This document shows positions 1 to 8,089 of a DNA stretch of 64,000 nt, one piece after another. The stretch spans positions 124,001 through 188,000 of the forward strand of contig OZ251458.1 of the NCBI GenBank assembly GCA_965242535.1. The letters run 5' to 3'. The notes beneath the pieces were generated by a model. It saw only the letters and a program-made list of their open reading frames with translations, was not told the origin of the DNA and did not search any database. Each line of letters starts with the position of its first letter. Position 1 is the first letter of the stretch. Made by a program: the position numbers and the translations under genes. The DNA is from VXRD01 sp965242535 (GTDB taxonomy: Bacteria; Latescibacterota; UBA2968).

Positions 1-1007
1 AAACGGCTCTGCTCGAAGCACTTTGGTTGCTCGCGGGTTCGGATCTCCCGGAATTGAGCGAAAGAATAAATTCATTCCGGGGGCTTCCAACACTTGGTCC
101 CGAAACGATTTTTCAAGACCTCTTTCGCAACTTCGATACGAGTGAGCACATCGAAATGAGTGCATCGGGAGATTGGGGAAGCCATCCGCGAAAATTGGCG
201 ATCTATTTGCAAAAACGCCAACGGGTAGATGCCATCCGTTCCGATGCTTTGGAAAGGGCGAGCGCGGAACGGTTGACCCGCCCCCTAACCGAAGGCGAAT
301 TCGAGCTCGTGTTTCGCTACCAGCACGGCAACGATGGCAAATACACGTCCCGAGCATGGTGGGTTGCCGAACAGATGCCGGTCGGCCCTGGCGCCGCGTT
401 GACGAATGAGGGCATCCGCCAAGAGCGGCAATCCGTACACAATAAGACCAATTCGGTATTCATGCCCGCGGTTCTCCGAGACAGCCTTCAAGCCACCGCG
501 TTGAGATTTGGCAAATTTCAGTTGGAGAGAAAGGATGCTGAAATTCAGCGGTTCTTGTGTCTTTTGGAACCTCGTTTGAAGGGATTGACACTTATCGCGA
601 TCAACAACATACCCGTCATTCATGCGTATCTAGACGGTATGAACAGGCCCATCCCCGTCCAATTGCTCGGCGAAGGCTTGAACCGGATGCTCGGACTCGT
701 ATTGTCGATGAGCGAGGCGAGTGGCGGGTTGCTCTTGATAGATGAGATCGAAAACGGCTTGCACCATACTGTACAAGAAAAAGTGTTTTCCATTCTGATG
801 GACATGGCCCGATCATCTGATGTGCAGATATTCGCCACCACGCACAGCGACGAGTGTATCAGGGCGGCGCACCGGGGGCTTGCAAAACAGGGGCAACAGG
901 CGTTGGCATTCTACCGTCTCGATCGCGTCCGAGAAGGTATTCACGCGGTGGGTTTTGACGGCGAACGGATCGAAACGGTCATCGAATACAACATGGAGAT
1001 TCGATAA
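1..1007 (+). CDS. AAA family ATPase, 5' end outside window (OLD/AriA-like)
   Basis: The frame is open from the first base and the first residues read K-T-A-L-L-E-A-L-W-L-L, the sequence that follows the G-x-x-x-x-G of a Walker A motif. The N-terminus and most of the P-loop are therefore upstream of the window. The Walker B region is 'GLLLIDEIENGLHH' near nt 727-768 and is followed by 'ATTHSDEC', the D-loop/switch pattern of ABC/RecF/OLD-type ATPases (AAA_15/AAA_21). It is probably a soluble ATP-driven sensor or clamp. The next gene follows after one TAA in the same frame and carries a TOPRIM domain, as in OLD nucleases and two-gene PARIS systems. The family is secure; the defence role is inference. 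Confidence 0.8.
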   Translation, partial: TALLEALWLLAGSDLPELSERINSFRGLPTLGPETIFQDLFRNFDTSEHIEMSASGDWGSHPRKLAIYLQKRQRVDAIRSDALERASAERLTRPLTEGEFELVFRYQHGNDGKYTSRAWWVAEQMPVGPGAALTNEGIRQERQSVHNKTNSVFMPAVLRDSLQATALRFGKFQLERKDAEIQRFLCLLEPRLKGLTLIAINNIPVIHAYLDGMNRPIPVQLLGEGLNRMLGLVLSMSEASGGLLLIDEIENGLHHTVQEKVFSILMDMARSSDVQIFATTHSDECIRAAHRGLAKQGQQALAFYRLDRVREGIHAVGFDGERIETVIEYNMEIR

Positions 1008-1019
1008 GCGCCCGACCAC

Positions 1020-1625
1020 CTGAAGATCGAACACCCCAAACAAGTCATCGTCGAGGGCAACGACGACGTTCGGGTATTTGGCGCGCTGTCCAAGCATCTG
1101 AACATCCGAGATGTGCAAGTACACGGTTATGGCGGAATCGACAACTTGCGGAGATTTCTCGATGCCTTTAGAGATTTGCCCGAATTTGGTCTCGTTCGAT
1201 CTCTCGCAGTCGTGGCGGATGCGAACTCGGACGGGGACAGAAGAGAACGCCGAATTTGCAACGCATTGTCGGATATGGCGTTGCCCGCGCCATCGCGTCC
1301 GCTCGAACTCGCTTCAAATGGCGAGTTGCAAGTCGCCTATTTGATCATTCCACATAACGCAGCGGGTACGATGATCGAGGATGTGTGCCTCAACTCGGTA
1401 AGCGAGGACCCCGCAATGGCATGTGTGGATCGGTATTTTGAATGCCTCGGCCAAACGGGGCTCGAAGGGCCAAAAGGAGTGTGGATGTCAAAGGCGCGAT
1501 TACACGCATTCCTCGCGTCGAGGGAACGTCCGGGTCTCCGCTTGGGCGAGGCCGCAGAAAGCGGGATATGGCCGTTTGATACCGATGCGTTCCGGCCCTT
1601 GCTGGAGCTGGTCAGAATGCTGTAA
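1020..1625 (+). CDS. DUF3226/TOPRIM-like protein partnered with the AAA ATPase
   Basis: About 200 residues. A TOPRIM-like core is visible: 'VIVEGNDDVRVF' (conserved Glu) near the start and 'VVADANSDGDRRER' (DxD-type acidic motif) near nt 1210-1250, the pattern of DUF3226/DUF4435 proteins related to OLD nucleases. No ATG, GTG or TTG occurs between the preceding TAA (1005-1007) and GTG 1113. Starting at GTG 1113 would remove the catalytic Glu motif, so I place the start tentatively at CTG 1020. The gene is in the same frame as the ATPase, so the pair may also be a single OLD-like protein interrupted by one TAA. Family call is good, start uncertain, function (nuclease effector) inferred. Confidence 0.65.
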   Translation: MKIEHPKQVIVEGNDDVRVFGALSKHLNIRDVQVHGYGGIDNLRRFLDAFRDLPEFGLVRSLAVVADANSDGDRRERRICNALSDMALPAPSRPLELASNGELQVAYLIIPHNAAGTMIEDVCLNSVSEDPAMACVDRYFECLGQTGLEGPKGVWMSKARLHAFLASRERPGLRLGEAAESGIWPFDTDAFRPLLELVRML

Positions 1626-1672
1626 ATAAATCGATTCAAACAAAACACCACCACCTCAACTTGGAGTGTTAC

Positions 1673-2107
1673 ATGGCGATTGCACAACTCGAACCCAGAG
1701 AGGCGAAGGCCGCGATGGATGAAGCGGGAAACGCGATTTATTTGGATGTGCGGACGGAAATGGAATTTGCCCAAGGGCATCCCGAAGGCGCGATCAACAT
1801 TCCCATTGCCGTGCCCGGTGCCGCGGGCATGGTTCCGAATCCCGACTTTCTGATCGTCGTCCAAAAAGTCCTCCCGGACAAAGACCAACCCGTGTTTTGC
1901 GGCTGTCAGGTCGGGATGCGTTCCCAGATGGCCGCGGAAGCGATGGCGCGGGCCGGGTATTCAAATCTGGTCAATGTGCAGGGTGGCTTTGGCGGGAAAA
2001 TCGAAAATGGCGTCCTCGTGGTCGTGGGATGGCGCGATTCCAATTTGCCCATTGAAACAGAGGTCAACGCCGCCAATTCCTACGCGAGCCTCAAGGCGCG
2101 GGGATAG
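1673..2107 (+). CDS. Rhodanese-like domain protein
   Basis: A single rhodanese domain of 144 residues, probably a cytoplasmic sulfurtransferase. Typical elements are 'YLDVRTEMEFAQGHPEGAINIP' in the N-terminal half (split here as DVRTEMEF and HPEGAINIP) and an active-site loop 'CGCQVGMRS', where the first Cys sits in the position of the persulfide-carrying cysteine and a second Cys follows two residues later. I chose ATG 1673 over the upstream in-frame TTG 1661 because GGAG (1663-1666) lies six bases ahead of it. It stands alone after the ATPase/TOPRIM pair. The sulfur acceptor cannot be read from the sequence. Confidence 0.85.
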   Translation: MAIAQLEPREAKAAMDEAGNAIYLDVRTEMEFAQGHPEGAINIPIAVPGAAGMVPNPDFLIVVQKVLPDKDQPVFCGCQVGMRSQMAAEAMARAGYSNLVNVQGGFGGKIENGVLVVVGWRDSNLPIETEVNAANSYASLKARG

Positions 2108-2156
2108 ATGCCCCTGCGTAGCCCAATCCCCAAAATCAGCGGTCGGTCCCATCAAC

Positions 2157-2183
2157 CGTAGGGATAGGCCCTCATACCTGTCC
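2157..2183 (+). repeat. Diverged copy of dispersed 27 bp palindromic repeat
   Basis: Matches the pattern seen intact at 30995-31021: CGTAGGGA, then an AGGC-like arm, a short loop and CCTGTCC. The arms here are GGATAGG and CCTGTCC, so pairing is kept by a T-G wobble. It lies just upstream of the methyltransferase gene. Confidence 0.55.
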
Positions 2184-2209
2184 AAAGCCGTTCGCCGAGG
2201 TCGTTACAA

Positions 2210-3232
2210 GTGTCAAAAATCGACGACATCCGCGGCCGAGAAGCATTTGTCGCCGCGGCGAATGTGCAGGCGAACAGCGGGGTCTTGGACCTCGGCTGGG
2301 AGGGCGACTGCCTCGCGCGGTTGCAGAAAACCGGGGCGCGGGTGACGTTTGTGGCAGAGGATATCCGCGCTGTGCAACCGGGCAACGGGATTTTGAGCAC
2401 GGCGCCATCGCAGGTTGCCGCCAACGTCCATGCCGTCTTTTACAAACCCGCGCAAAAAGCCGCCAAGGGTCAGGTGTTCGAGTGGATCGACGAGAGTTTC
2501 AAAGCACTCGAACTCGGCGGCGCGCTCTATTTGGCGGGGCAGCGCAATCGCGGGGTGCGGAGTTATGCCAAATACACAACGGCGGTTTTTGGCAACTGCA
2601 AACGCACCGGGCGCATGGGCAGGGTGGAGATGTACAGCGCGAAAAAGGAACGGCCAGCCTCCTTGCAAACACCAGTCGACAACCGCATCTCATTTGAATT
2701 GCGCGATCTGCCGCACGGCCCGTACGGGGTTGAAACCCGCGCGGGCGTTTTTTCGCGGGATGGCCTCGATCCCGGCACCGAGTTGTTGATCGCCTGCATG
2801 GACATTCGGTCCACCGACCATGTGCTGGACTGGGGATGCGGCTGGGGCGCGCTGGGCATGGTCGCGGCGCGGTTGGCAAACCGAGGCCGCGCAACGCTCG
2901 TCGATTCGAATATCCGCGCCATTACTTGCGCGAAAAACAATTTGACGCGCAACCGGATTCGCAACGCAGTCGCCCGAGTGCGAGATGCATGTGTTTATCC
3001 CAAAAATGAAAGATACGACCTGATCGTTTCAAATCCGCCCCTGCACGATGGCAATGCCGCGGCGCATCCCCTCATCGAAGGCGCGTATCGCGCACTGCGG
3101 CCAGGCGGGCGTTTGACGCTCGTCGCGATGCGTCCCGAACCGTATTTGAAACACATCCGCAAGGTCTTCGGACGAGGGGAAATCGCCGTGCGAAAAGATG
3201 GGTACGCGGTTCTCGCAACCCACAGGCATTGA
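2210..3232 (+). CDS. RsmC/RlmG-like class I methyltransferase (MTS domain)
   Basis: 340 residues in two halves. The N-terminal ~170 residues form a degenerate methyltransferase-like domain. The C-terminal half carries the SAM-binding motif 'VLDWGCGWGALG' near residue 205 and the catalytic 'SNPPLH' near residue 274. NPP(F/L)H is characteristic of the RsmC/RlmG family, which methylate N2 of guanines in rRNA. The tandem-domain layout also fits that family, so an rRNA guanine-N2 methyltransferase is the best call; the exact target base is not predictable. Start is GTG 2210, directly downstream of the palindromic repeat. A strong terminator follows at 3367-3439. Confidence 0.8.
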   Translation: MSKIDDIRGREAFVAAANVQANSGVLDLGWEGDCLARLQKTGARVTFVAEDIRAVQPGNGILSTAPSQVAANVHAVFYKPAQKAAKGQVFEWIDESFKALELGGALYLAGQRNRGVRSYAKYTTAVFGNCKRTGRMGRVEMYSAKKERPASLQTPVDNRISFELRDLPHGPYGVETRAGVFSRDGLDPGTELLIACMDIRSTDHVLDWGCGWGALGMVAARLANRGRATLVDSNIRAITCAKNNLTRNRIRNAVARVRDACVYPKNERYDLIVSNPPLHDGNAAAHPLIEGAYRALRPGGRLTLVAMRPEPYLKHIRKVFGRGEIAVRKDGYAVLATHRH

Positions 3233-3366
3233 GCGAAACACCGGTCGCAATGGGGAAAGCCGCTGGATTACTCGCGCACGCGCCGAAATGACGAGTCGTC
3301 CGGATTGGGAACCCATAGATGGCTCAAGCGTTTATGGCGGTGAAGGACGAGGTTTGATCGTTGGTC

Positions 3367-3439
3367 GCGGGTTTCCGCATGCGTCTGGTCTGGGTTCCCT
3401 CCCGCCGGATTGGGATGCGTCGCGGAAGCCCGCTTTTTT
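3367..3439 (+). terminator. Rho-independent terminator after the methyltransferase
   Basis: The 12-base arm GCGGGTTTCCGC (3367-3378) pairs with GCGGAAGCCCGC (3422-3433) with one G-T wobble, followed by six T (3434-3439). The rest of the 3233-3561 gap holds the promoters of the next operon; nothing else is seen in it. Confidence 0.7.
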
Positions 3440-3443
3440 GTGG

Positions 3444-3516
3444 TTGACACATCCCTTTTCAAAGCGTTAATTCCCATTGGTAAAGCCTTGACAGCTCGGA
3501 ATGTCGGGGTTATTCT
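3444..3516 (+). promoter_or_regulatory. Tandem sigma-70-type promoters for the molybdenum hydroxylase operon
   Basis: The better match is TTGACA (3488-3493), 17 bp, TATTCT (3511-3516), about 45 bp ahead of the first structural gene. A second possible one is TTGACA (3444-3449), 17 bp, TTAATT (3467-3472), with a perfect -35 but weak -10. Both lie just after the preceding terminator. Confidence 0.6.
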
Positions 3517-3561
3517 TAAGCCCGATTTTAGGCGATTCACCACCTAAAGAGGAGGAGAAAG

Positions 3562-4440
3562 TTGAACGCATTTGATTATGCCGCTCCCCAGTCTGTCGAT
3601 GAAGCCGTCTCCCTGCTCGGCGCGGGCAATGGCGATGTCGGCGTTCTGGCCGGTGGCACCGACTTGATCGCGCAGTTGAAGGAGAACCGCCGCAAGATCG
3701 ATTTGTTGCTCGATCTCAAGCGGATTCCCGAAGCAACGGCGTTGCGTTTTGACGAGGAAGAGGGGTTGCACATTGGCGCGGCGACGCCCTGTTCCCAAAT
3801 CTACACGTCCGATGTCGTCCAAAGCCGCTATCCCGCGCTCGTGGATTGCACGTCGCTCATCGGCTCGATTCAAATTCAAAACCGCGGCTCTATGGGCGGC
3901 AACTTTTGCAATGCGTCGCCCGCGGCAGACACCCCGCCATCCGTGATCGTGCAAGGGGGGATGTGTTGCATTGTCGGCCCGAGTGGCGCGCGCGAAGTCG
4001 CCGCCGAGGATTTCTTCCTCGGGCCGGGGCAAAGTGCCCTGCGCGCAGGGGAATTGCTCATCGCCATTCGCATTCCGACCCCTGCGGCCAACTCCGGGGC
4101 GTTTTTCCTGCGCTTCATCCCGCGCAACGAGATGGACATTGCCGTGGCCAATGCCGCGGCGGCTGTGGTTTTGGACGCGGACAAAGCGACCATCCAAGCC
4201 GCGCGCGTCTCTATCGGCGCAGTCGCGCCAACGCCCCTGCTCGTCGCAGACGCGGGGGACGCACTTGCGGGCAAATCCACAGATGACGAAGACGCGATCC
4301 AAACCGCGTGCGAAGCAGCGCGTGCGGCGGCCAATCCGATCAGCGATATGCGGGGAACAATCGAACAGCGGGTTCACCTGAGCGGGGTTTTGACGGGCCG
4401 CGCCATTCGGGGAGCCATTCAAAGAGCAAAGGAGTCTTGA
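3562..4440 (+). CDS. Molybdenum hydroxylase, FAD-binding (medium) subunit
   Basis: 292 residues, CoxM/CutM-type FAD subunit that passes electrons from the [2Fe-2S] subunit to the final acceptor. Family motifs are 'LAGGTDLIAQLK' near residue 30 and 'NRGSMGGNFCNASPAADT' near residue 110, the FAD pyrophosphate-contact loop. Start is TTG 3562 with GGAGG at 3551-3555. It is the first gene of a medium-small-large operon; the next gene begins 4 bases after its stop. The C-terminal CO_deh_flav_C region is present, so the subunit looks complete. Confidence 0.9.
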   Translation: MNAFDYAAPQSVDEAVSLLGAGNGDVGVLAGGTDLIAQLKENRRKIDLLLDLKRIPEATALRFDEEEGLHIGAATPCSQIYTSDVVQSRYPALVDCTSLIGSIQIQNRGSMGGNFCNASPAADTPPSVIVQGGMCCIVGPSGAREVAAEDFFLGPGQSALRAGELLIAIRIPTPAANSGAFFLRFIPRNEMDIAVANAAAAVVLDADKATIQAARVSIGAVAPTPLLVADAGDALAGKSTDDEDAIQTACEAARAAANPISDMRGTIEQRVHLSGVLTGRAIRGAIQRAKES

Positions 4441-4444
4441 GCAC

Positions 4445-4921
4445 ATGCCAGGCAAAGTTCACGTCACCACGACGATCAACGGGGAATCGGCCGAGTTTTT
4501 GTGCGAACCTCGGCAGACGATTCTCGAAGTTTTGCGGGATCAACTCGATCTCACGGGCACAAAAGAAGGGTGCAGCAATGGCAACTGCGGCGCGTGCAGC
4601 ATTCTGGTCAATGGCCGGGTCATCGACTCGTGCTTGATGATGGCCGTGGAAGCCGAAGGCGAGGAACTCACCACCATCGAGGGCGTCGCCAGCGCAGACG
4701 GGTTGCACCCCATCCAGCAGAAATTTCTCGAACACGCGGCCCTTCAGTGCGGCATTTGCACGCCGGGCTTTATCGTGGCGGCCAAGGCCCTGCTCGACAA
4801 CGAGCCGATGCCGGCGGAAGAACGCATTCGCCTGTACTTGGCGGGCAACCTGTGCCGATGCACGGGGTACGACAAAATCGTTCGCGCAGTGCAAGACGCG
4901 GCATCTGCCATGGCCGAATAA
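4445..4921 (+). CDS. Molybdenum hydroxylase, [2Fe-2S] (small) subunit
   Basis: 158 residues, CoxS-type protein with two [2Fe-2S] clusters. The plant-type ferredoxin cluster is bound by 'GCSNGNCGACS' plus the Cys in 'VIDSC'. The second, helical-domain cluster is bound by 'QCGICTPGF' and 'CRCTGY'. All eight cysteines are visible. It carries electrons from the Mo centre of the large subunit to the FAD subunit. It lies between the other two subunits with 4 and 14 bp gaps, so the three are almost certainly co-transcribed and assembled. Confidence 0.93.
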   Translation: MPGKVHVTTTINGESAEFLCEPRQTILEVLRDQLDLTGTKEGCSNGNCGACSILVNGRVIDSCLMMAVEAEGEELTTIEGVASADGLHPIQQKFLEHAALQCGICTPGFIVAAKALLDNEPMPAEERIRLYLAGNLCRCTGYDKIVRAVQDAASAMAE

Positions 4922-4935
4922 GGGAGGCAGACCAA

Positions 4936-7221
4936 ATGGCGACCAGAACAGAAGATTATCTCGGCATTACGGATTACAACGTCGTTGGCACGCGGCCGAT
5001 CCGGCACGATGGGGTCGACAAAGTCATCGGTCGGGCCAAATACGGCGCGGACATCGACATGGCCGGCATGTTGCACGGCGCAGTGGCGCGCAGCCCGCAT
5101 GCCCATGCGCGGATCAAATCGCTCGACACGCGCAAGGCCGAGGCCCTGCCCGGGGTCAAAGCCGTGATCGCGGTGGCAGACTTGCCATTGCAAGAAGACA
5201 AGATCGAAGAACTCGGCGAAGGCGCGGCGAATTTGCAACACCTGCGCGCCAATGTGCTCGCCGATGACAAGGTCTTGTACCACGGGCACGCCATCGCAGC
5301 TGTCGCGGCAACCGATGTCCACATCGCGCAAGAAGCCGCGGATTTGATCGAGGTCGAATACGAGGTGTTGCAACCGGCATTGACGGTCCACGAAGCCATG
5401 AAACCGGACGCGCCCTTGCTCTTGGAGGATCAGACCACGCAGTCCTTGGGCGAAGACTCGGGCGAAAAGAGCAATGTGTGTACGCATTTTCGCCATGAAT
5501 TGGGCGATGTGGAAAAGGGATTTTCCCAGGCAGACCTGATCATCGAGCGCGAATTTGACACGGCGACCGTGCATCAGGGCTACATCGAACCGCAAAATGC
5601 CACGGCCCTGTGGAGCGCGGACGGTCAGATCACGGTTTGGTGCAGCACGCAGGGCGCGTTTGACGTGCGCGCACAAACCGCGCAAATCCTCGACGTGCCG
5701 GTTTCGCAGGTGAAGGTCGTGCCCATGGAAATCGGCGGTGGGTTTGGGGGCAAAATTCGCATTTACCTCGAACCCCTGGCCGCGATTTTGTCCAAAAAGA
5801 CCGGGCGGCCCGTCAAGATGGTCATGAGCCGCACCGAGGTTTTGCAGGCGACCGGGCCCACGGCCGGGTCGTTTATCTCCTGCAAAATGGGGGTTGACAA
5901 AGCCGGCAAGCTCATCGCGGCCCAAGCCGATATGCGCTACGAATCCGGCGGTTTTCCCGGCAGTTGGGCCGCGCCTGGCGCCATGTGCATTTTCGCGCCC
6001 TACGACATCCCCCATGTGCTGATCGACGGGTACGAGGTGTTGGTCAACAAGCCGTGGACCATGGCCTATCGCGCGCCTGGGGCGACCAATGCGGCCTTTG
6101 CATCGGAAACCGTCATCGATGAACTCTGCGAACAACTCGGCGTCGATCCCCTCGAATTTCGGCTCAAAAATTCCGCCAAAGAGGGCACGCGCCGCGCCGA
6201 TGGCCCGGTGTATCCGCGCATCGGGCACGAGCAATGCGTGGAAACCGCGCGCGCTTGCGATCACTACGCCTCGCAAGCCAATGGCAAAAACCGCGGGCGC
6301 GGCGTGGCTTCCGGGTTCTGGTTCAACGTGGGCCTCAAGTCGAGTGCGGCCGCGAGTGTCAATCCCGATGGCACGGTCAGTCTGGTCGAAGGCTCGACGG
6401 ATATCGGCGGGACGCGCACCTCCATCGCCATGCAGTTGGCCGAAGTGCTCGGCATCGCCGCCGAAGACGTCAAGCCCCAAGTGGTCGATACGGATTCGGT
6501 CGGCGAAACAGACGTGACCGGGGGAAGCCGCACGACCTTTGCGACCGGATGGGCCGCGTACCAATGCGCGCTGGACATCAAAGCGCAACTGATCGAACGC
6601 GCGGCCAAGCTGTGGGAAATCTCGCCCGACGATGTGGTCTTTGAAGATGGCGCGTGTTCCTCGTCGGATGCGTCTAAAACCATCTCGTTCAAGGAACTGG
6701 CCGGAAAACTCGACGAAACCGGCGGCCCCCTCATGGGGCGGGCAACCGTGAATCCCCCCGGCGTCGGCGGGGCCTTTGCGGTGATGATCGTGGATGTCGA
6801 AGTCGATACCGGCACGGGCAAAGTGGAAATTTTGCGCGCGTCCATGATTCAAGACGCCGGCAAGGCCGTGCATCCGAGCTATGTCGAAGGCCAAATGCAG
6901 GGCGGCACGGCACAGGGCATTGGGTGGGCGCTCAACGAGGAATACGCGTACGATGCAGACGGGCTGTTGACCAATGCGAGTTTGCTCGATTACCGCATGC
7001 CGACGTGCCTCGATTTGCCCATGATCGAGACGCATATCGTCGAAGTGCCAAACCCGGGCCATCCCTACGGGGTGCGCGGGGTGGGCGAGGTGCCGATCGT
7101 GCCGCCCGCCGCGGCCGTTGCAAATGCCATTTACGACGCCATCGGCGTCAGACTGACCCATCTGCCCATGTCGCCTGGCGAGGTCTTGAAGGCCCTGTGG
7201 ACAAAAAATGGGGCGACCTGA
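4936..7221 (+). CDS. Molybdenum hydroxylase, molybdopterin-binding (large) subunit
   Basis: 761 residues, xanthine dehydrogenase/aldehyde oxidase family catalytic subunit. The substrate loop reads 'AYRAPGATNAAF'. This is neither the AYxCSFR of form I CO dehydrogenase nor the AYRGAGR of form II, so a CO dehydrogenase call is not supported. The base catalyst Glu is present in 'GVRGVGEVPIVPPAA' near the C-terminus, and the glycine-rich pterin motif 'GGGFGGKIRIY' near residue 270. Start ATG 4936 follows GGAG (4923-4926); the open frame upstream overlaps the small subunit and is non-coding. The substrate may be an aromatic, N-heterocyclic or aldehyde compound. No maturation genes are in the window. 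Confidence 0.9.
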   Translation: MATRTEDYLGITDYNVVGTRPIRHDGVDKVIGRAKYGADIDMAGMLHGAVARSPHAHARIKSLDTRKAEALPGVKAVIAVADLPLQEDKIEELGEGAANLQHLRANVLADDKVLYHGHAIAAVAATDVHIAQEAADLIEVEYEVLQPALTVHEAMKPDAPLLLEDQTTQSLGEDSGEKSNVCTHFRHELGDVEKGFSQADLIIEREFDTATVHQGYIEPQNATALWSADGQITVWCSTQGAFDVRAQTAQILDVPVSQVKVVPMEIGGGFGGKIRIYLEPLAAILSKKTGRPVKMVMSRTEVLQATGPTAGSFISCKMGVDKAGKLIAAQADMRYESGGFPGSWAAPGAMCIFAPYDIPHVLIDGYEVLVNKPWTMAYRAPGATNAAFASETVIDELCEQLGVDPLEFRLKNSAKEGTRRADGPVYPRIGHEQCVETARACDHYASQANGKNRGRGVASGFWFNVGLKSSAAASVNPDGTVSLVEGSTDIGGTRTSIAMQLAEVLGIAAEDVKPQVVDTDSVGETDVTGGSRTTFATGWAAYQCALDIKAQLIERAAKLWEISPDDVVFEDGACSSSDASKTISFKELAGKLDETGGPLMGRATVNPPGVGGAFAVMIVDVEVDTGTGKVEILRASMIQDAGKAVHPSYVEGQMQGGTAQGIGWALNEEYAYDADGLLTNASLLDYRMPTCLDLPMIETHIVEVPNPGHPYGVRGVGEVPIVPPAAAVANAIYDAIGVRLTHLPMSPGEVLKALWTKNGAT

Positions 7222-7228
7222 TTTGTCG

Positions 7229-7257
7229 GGCCGGCGGTCTCGGGTCGCCGGCCTTTT
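7229..7257 (+). terminator. Rho-independent terminator of the molybdenum hydroxylase operon
   Basis: GGCCGGCG (7229-7236) and CGCCGGCC (7246-7253) form a perfect 8 bp stem with a 9-base loop, followed by TTTT. It begins eight bases after the large-subunit stop codon. Confidence 0.8.
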
Positions 7258-7278
7258 ACTACGGAAAGGGGACATCGC

Positions 7279-7881
7279 ATGAACCGATTCACTTCGACAA
7301 TCGCGGTCTGGGCACTGGCGGCTTTGATGATGCTGTGCGTGCCCCAAGTGTCTGACGCGCTGGGATTGCGGGTCAAAGCCGGGGTGAACCTGACGCGCCA
7401 ACAGCAGTTCGACACCTTTTATGGGTTGGGCGGGCAATTTGACGCGCATCGCTGGATGGTGGGCAGCAATCTCGACTTGGGGGCATTTGTCTTGCCGAAG
7501 TTGCATTTGGTCCCCGGCGTGGATCTGGCGGTAAAGGAAAATTTGCGCGTTGAGACCGGCGCCGATAACGCGGAGCGCACCGTAAAGGAAAATTTGCGCG
7601 TTTATACCCTCAATCTGGATGCCCATTACTTTTTTTACGAAAGTTCGCGCAGCAGGGGCTATGCGGGGGTCGGCTGTGGCATCCATTTCTTTCGCCTCAA
7701 GACAGATCAAAATCCCGAGACGGTATCGGGCGACACCAAAATCAGCTTAAATGTGCCCCTGGGGTATCAGCGCAAATTGGGCGGCGGTTTGGCTTGGTTT
7801 GGCGAAATGAAACTCGTCATCGCAGACGACGAAAAGGACAGCGCGTTGCAATTTGCACTTGGACTGAACTTCGGAATGTAA
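7279..7881 (+). CDS. Probable outer-membrane beta-barrel protein with signal peptide
   Basis: 200 residues. The N-terminus 'MNRFTSTIAVWALAALMML' continues to a likely signal-peptidase site near 'VSDA'. The rest alternates short amphipathic strands with turns (for example 'AGVGCGIHFFRL', 'LGGGLAWFGEMKLVI') and ends in 'FALGLNFGM', a C-terminal strand pattern of small barrels. A 21-base stretch is repeated exactly at 7531-7551 and 7582-7602 (51-base period), giving 'VKENLRV' twice. It resembles in size and layout the minus-strand protein at 53079-53615. Specific function unknown. Confidence 0.6.
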   Translation: MNRFTSTIAVWALAALMMLCVPQVSDALGLRVKAGVNLTRQQQFDTFYGLGGQFDAHRWMVGSNLDLGAFVLPKLHLVPGVDLAVKENLRVETGADNAERTVKENLRVYTLNLDAHYFFYESSRSRGYAGVGCGIHFFRLKTDQNPETVSGDTKISLNVPLGYQRKLGGGLAWFGEMKLVIADDEKDSALQFALGLNFGM

Positions 7882-7894
7882 ATAGGAGGGGGTT

Positions 7895-7993
7895 ATGGCA
7901 TGCAGTGAACGCCGCAGAGAACTTCGCCGGAGGCGGCAGCGGCGAAAGAAACGCCTGAAAGCGCGGCGCAAAGCCGCGAGGGGCGGGCGGTAG
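7895..7993 (+). CDS. 32-residue Arg/Lys-rich small protein
   Basis: ATG 7895 is preceded by AGGAGGGGG (7884-7892) and the frame runs to TAG 7991. The peptide starts 'MACSERRRELRRRRQRRKK' and is about half Arg/Lys. The opening S-S/C-E-R-R-x-E-x-R-R-R pattern recalls small basic proteins common in Planctomycetes (DUF6800-like), possibly RNA- or ribosome-associated; this is recollection, not a search result. It lies 13 bp after the barrel-protein gene. The strong ribosome-binding site is the main support. Confidence 0.5.
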   Translation: MACSERRRELRRRRQRRKKRLKARRKAARGGR

Positions 7994-8089
7994 GAGATGC
8001 GTTTCGCCACCGCCAAAACACGTTCTTTGACGATTTCATCTGTTCAAATCTGTTCCCACCGTCACAGGGATACGAAGAAAGATAATGGC

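Noticed and set aside
4501..4935. N-terminal extension of the large molybdenum hydroxylase subunit
   Set aside because: The frame is open but overlaps the [2Fe-2S] subunit gene and reads as low-complexity Arg-rich sequence; ATG 4936 with GGAG fits the family N-terminus.
4936..7221. Carbon monoxide dehydrogenase (CoxL)
   Set aside because: The active-site loop AYRAPGA does not match AYxCSFR or AYRGAGR, so CO oxidation is not supported.
4744..7710. 988-codon open frame on the minus strand opposite the molybdenum hydroxylase genes
   Set aside because: It mirrors the GC-rich codon pattern of the large-subunit gene and has no ribosome-binding site or recognisable domain, whereas the plus strand encodes a complete family protein.
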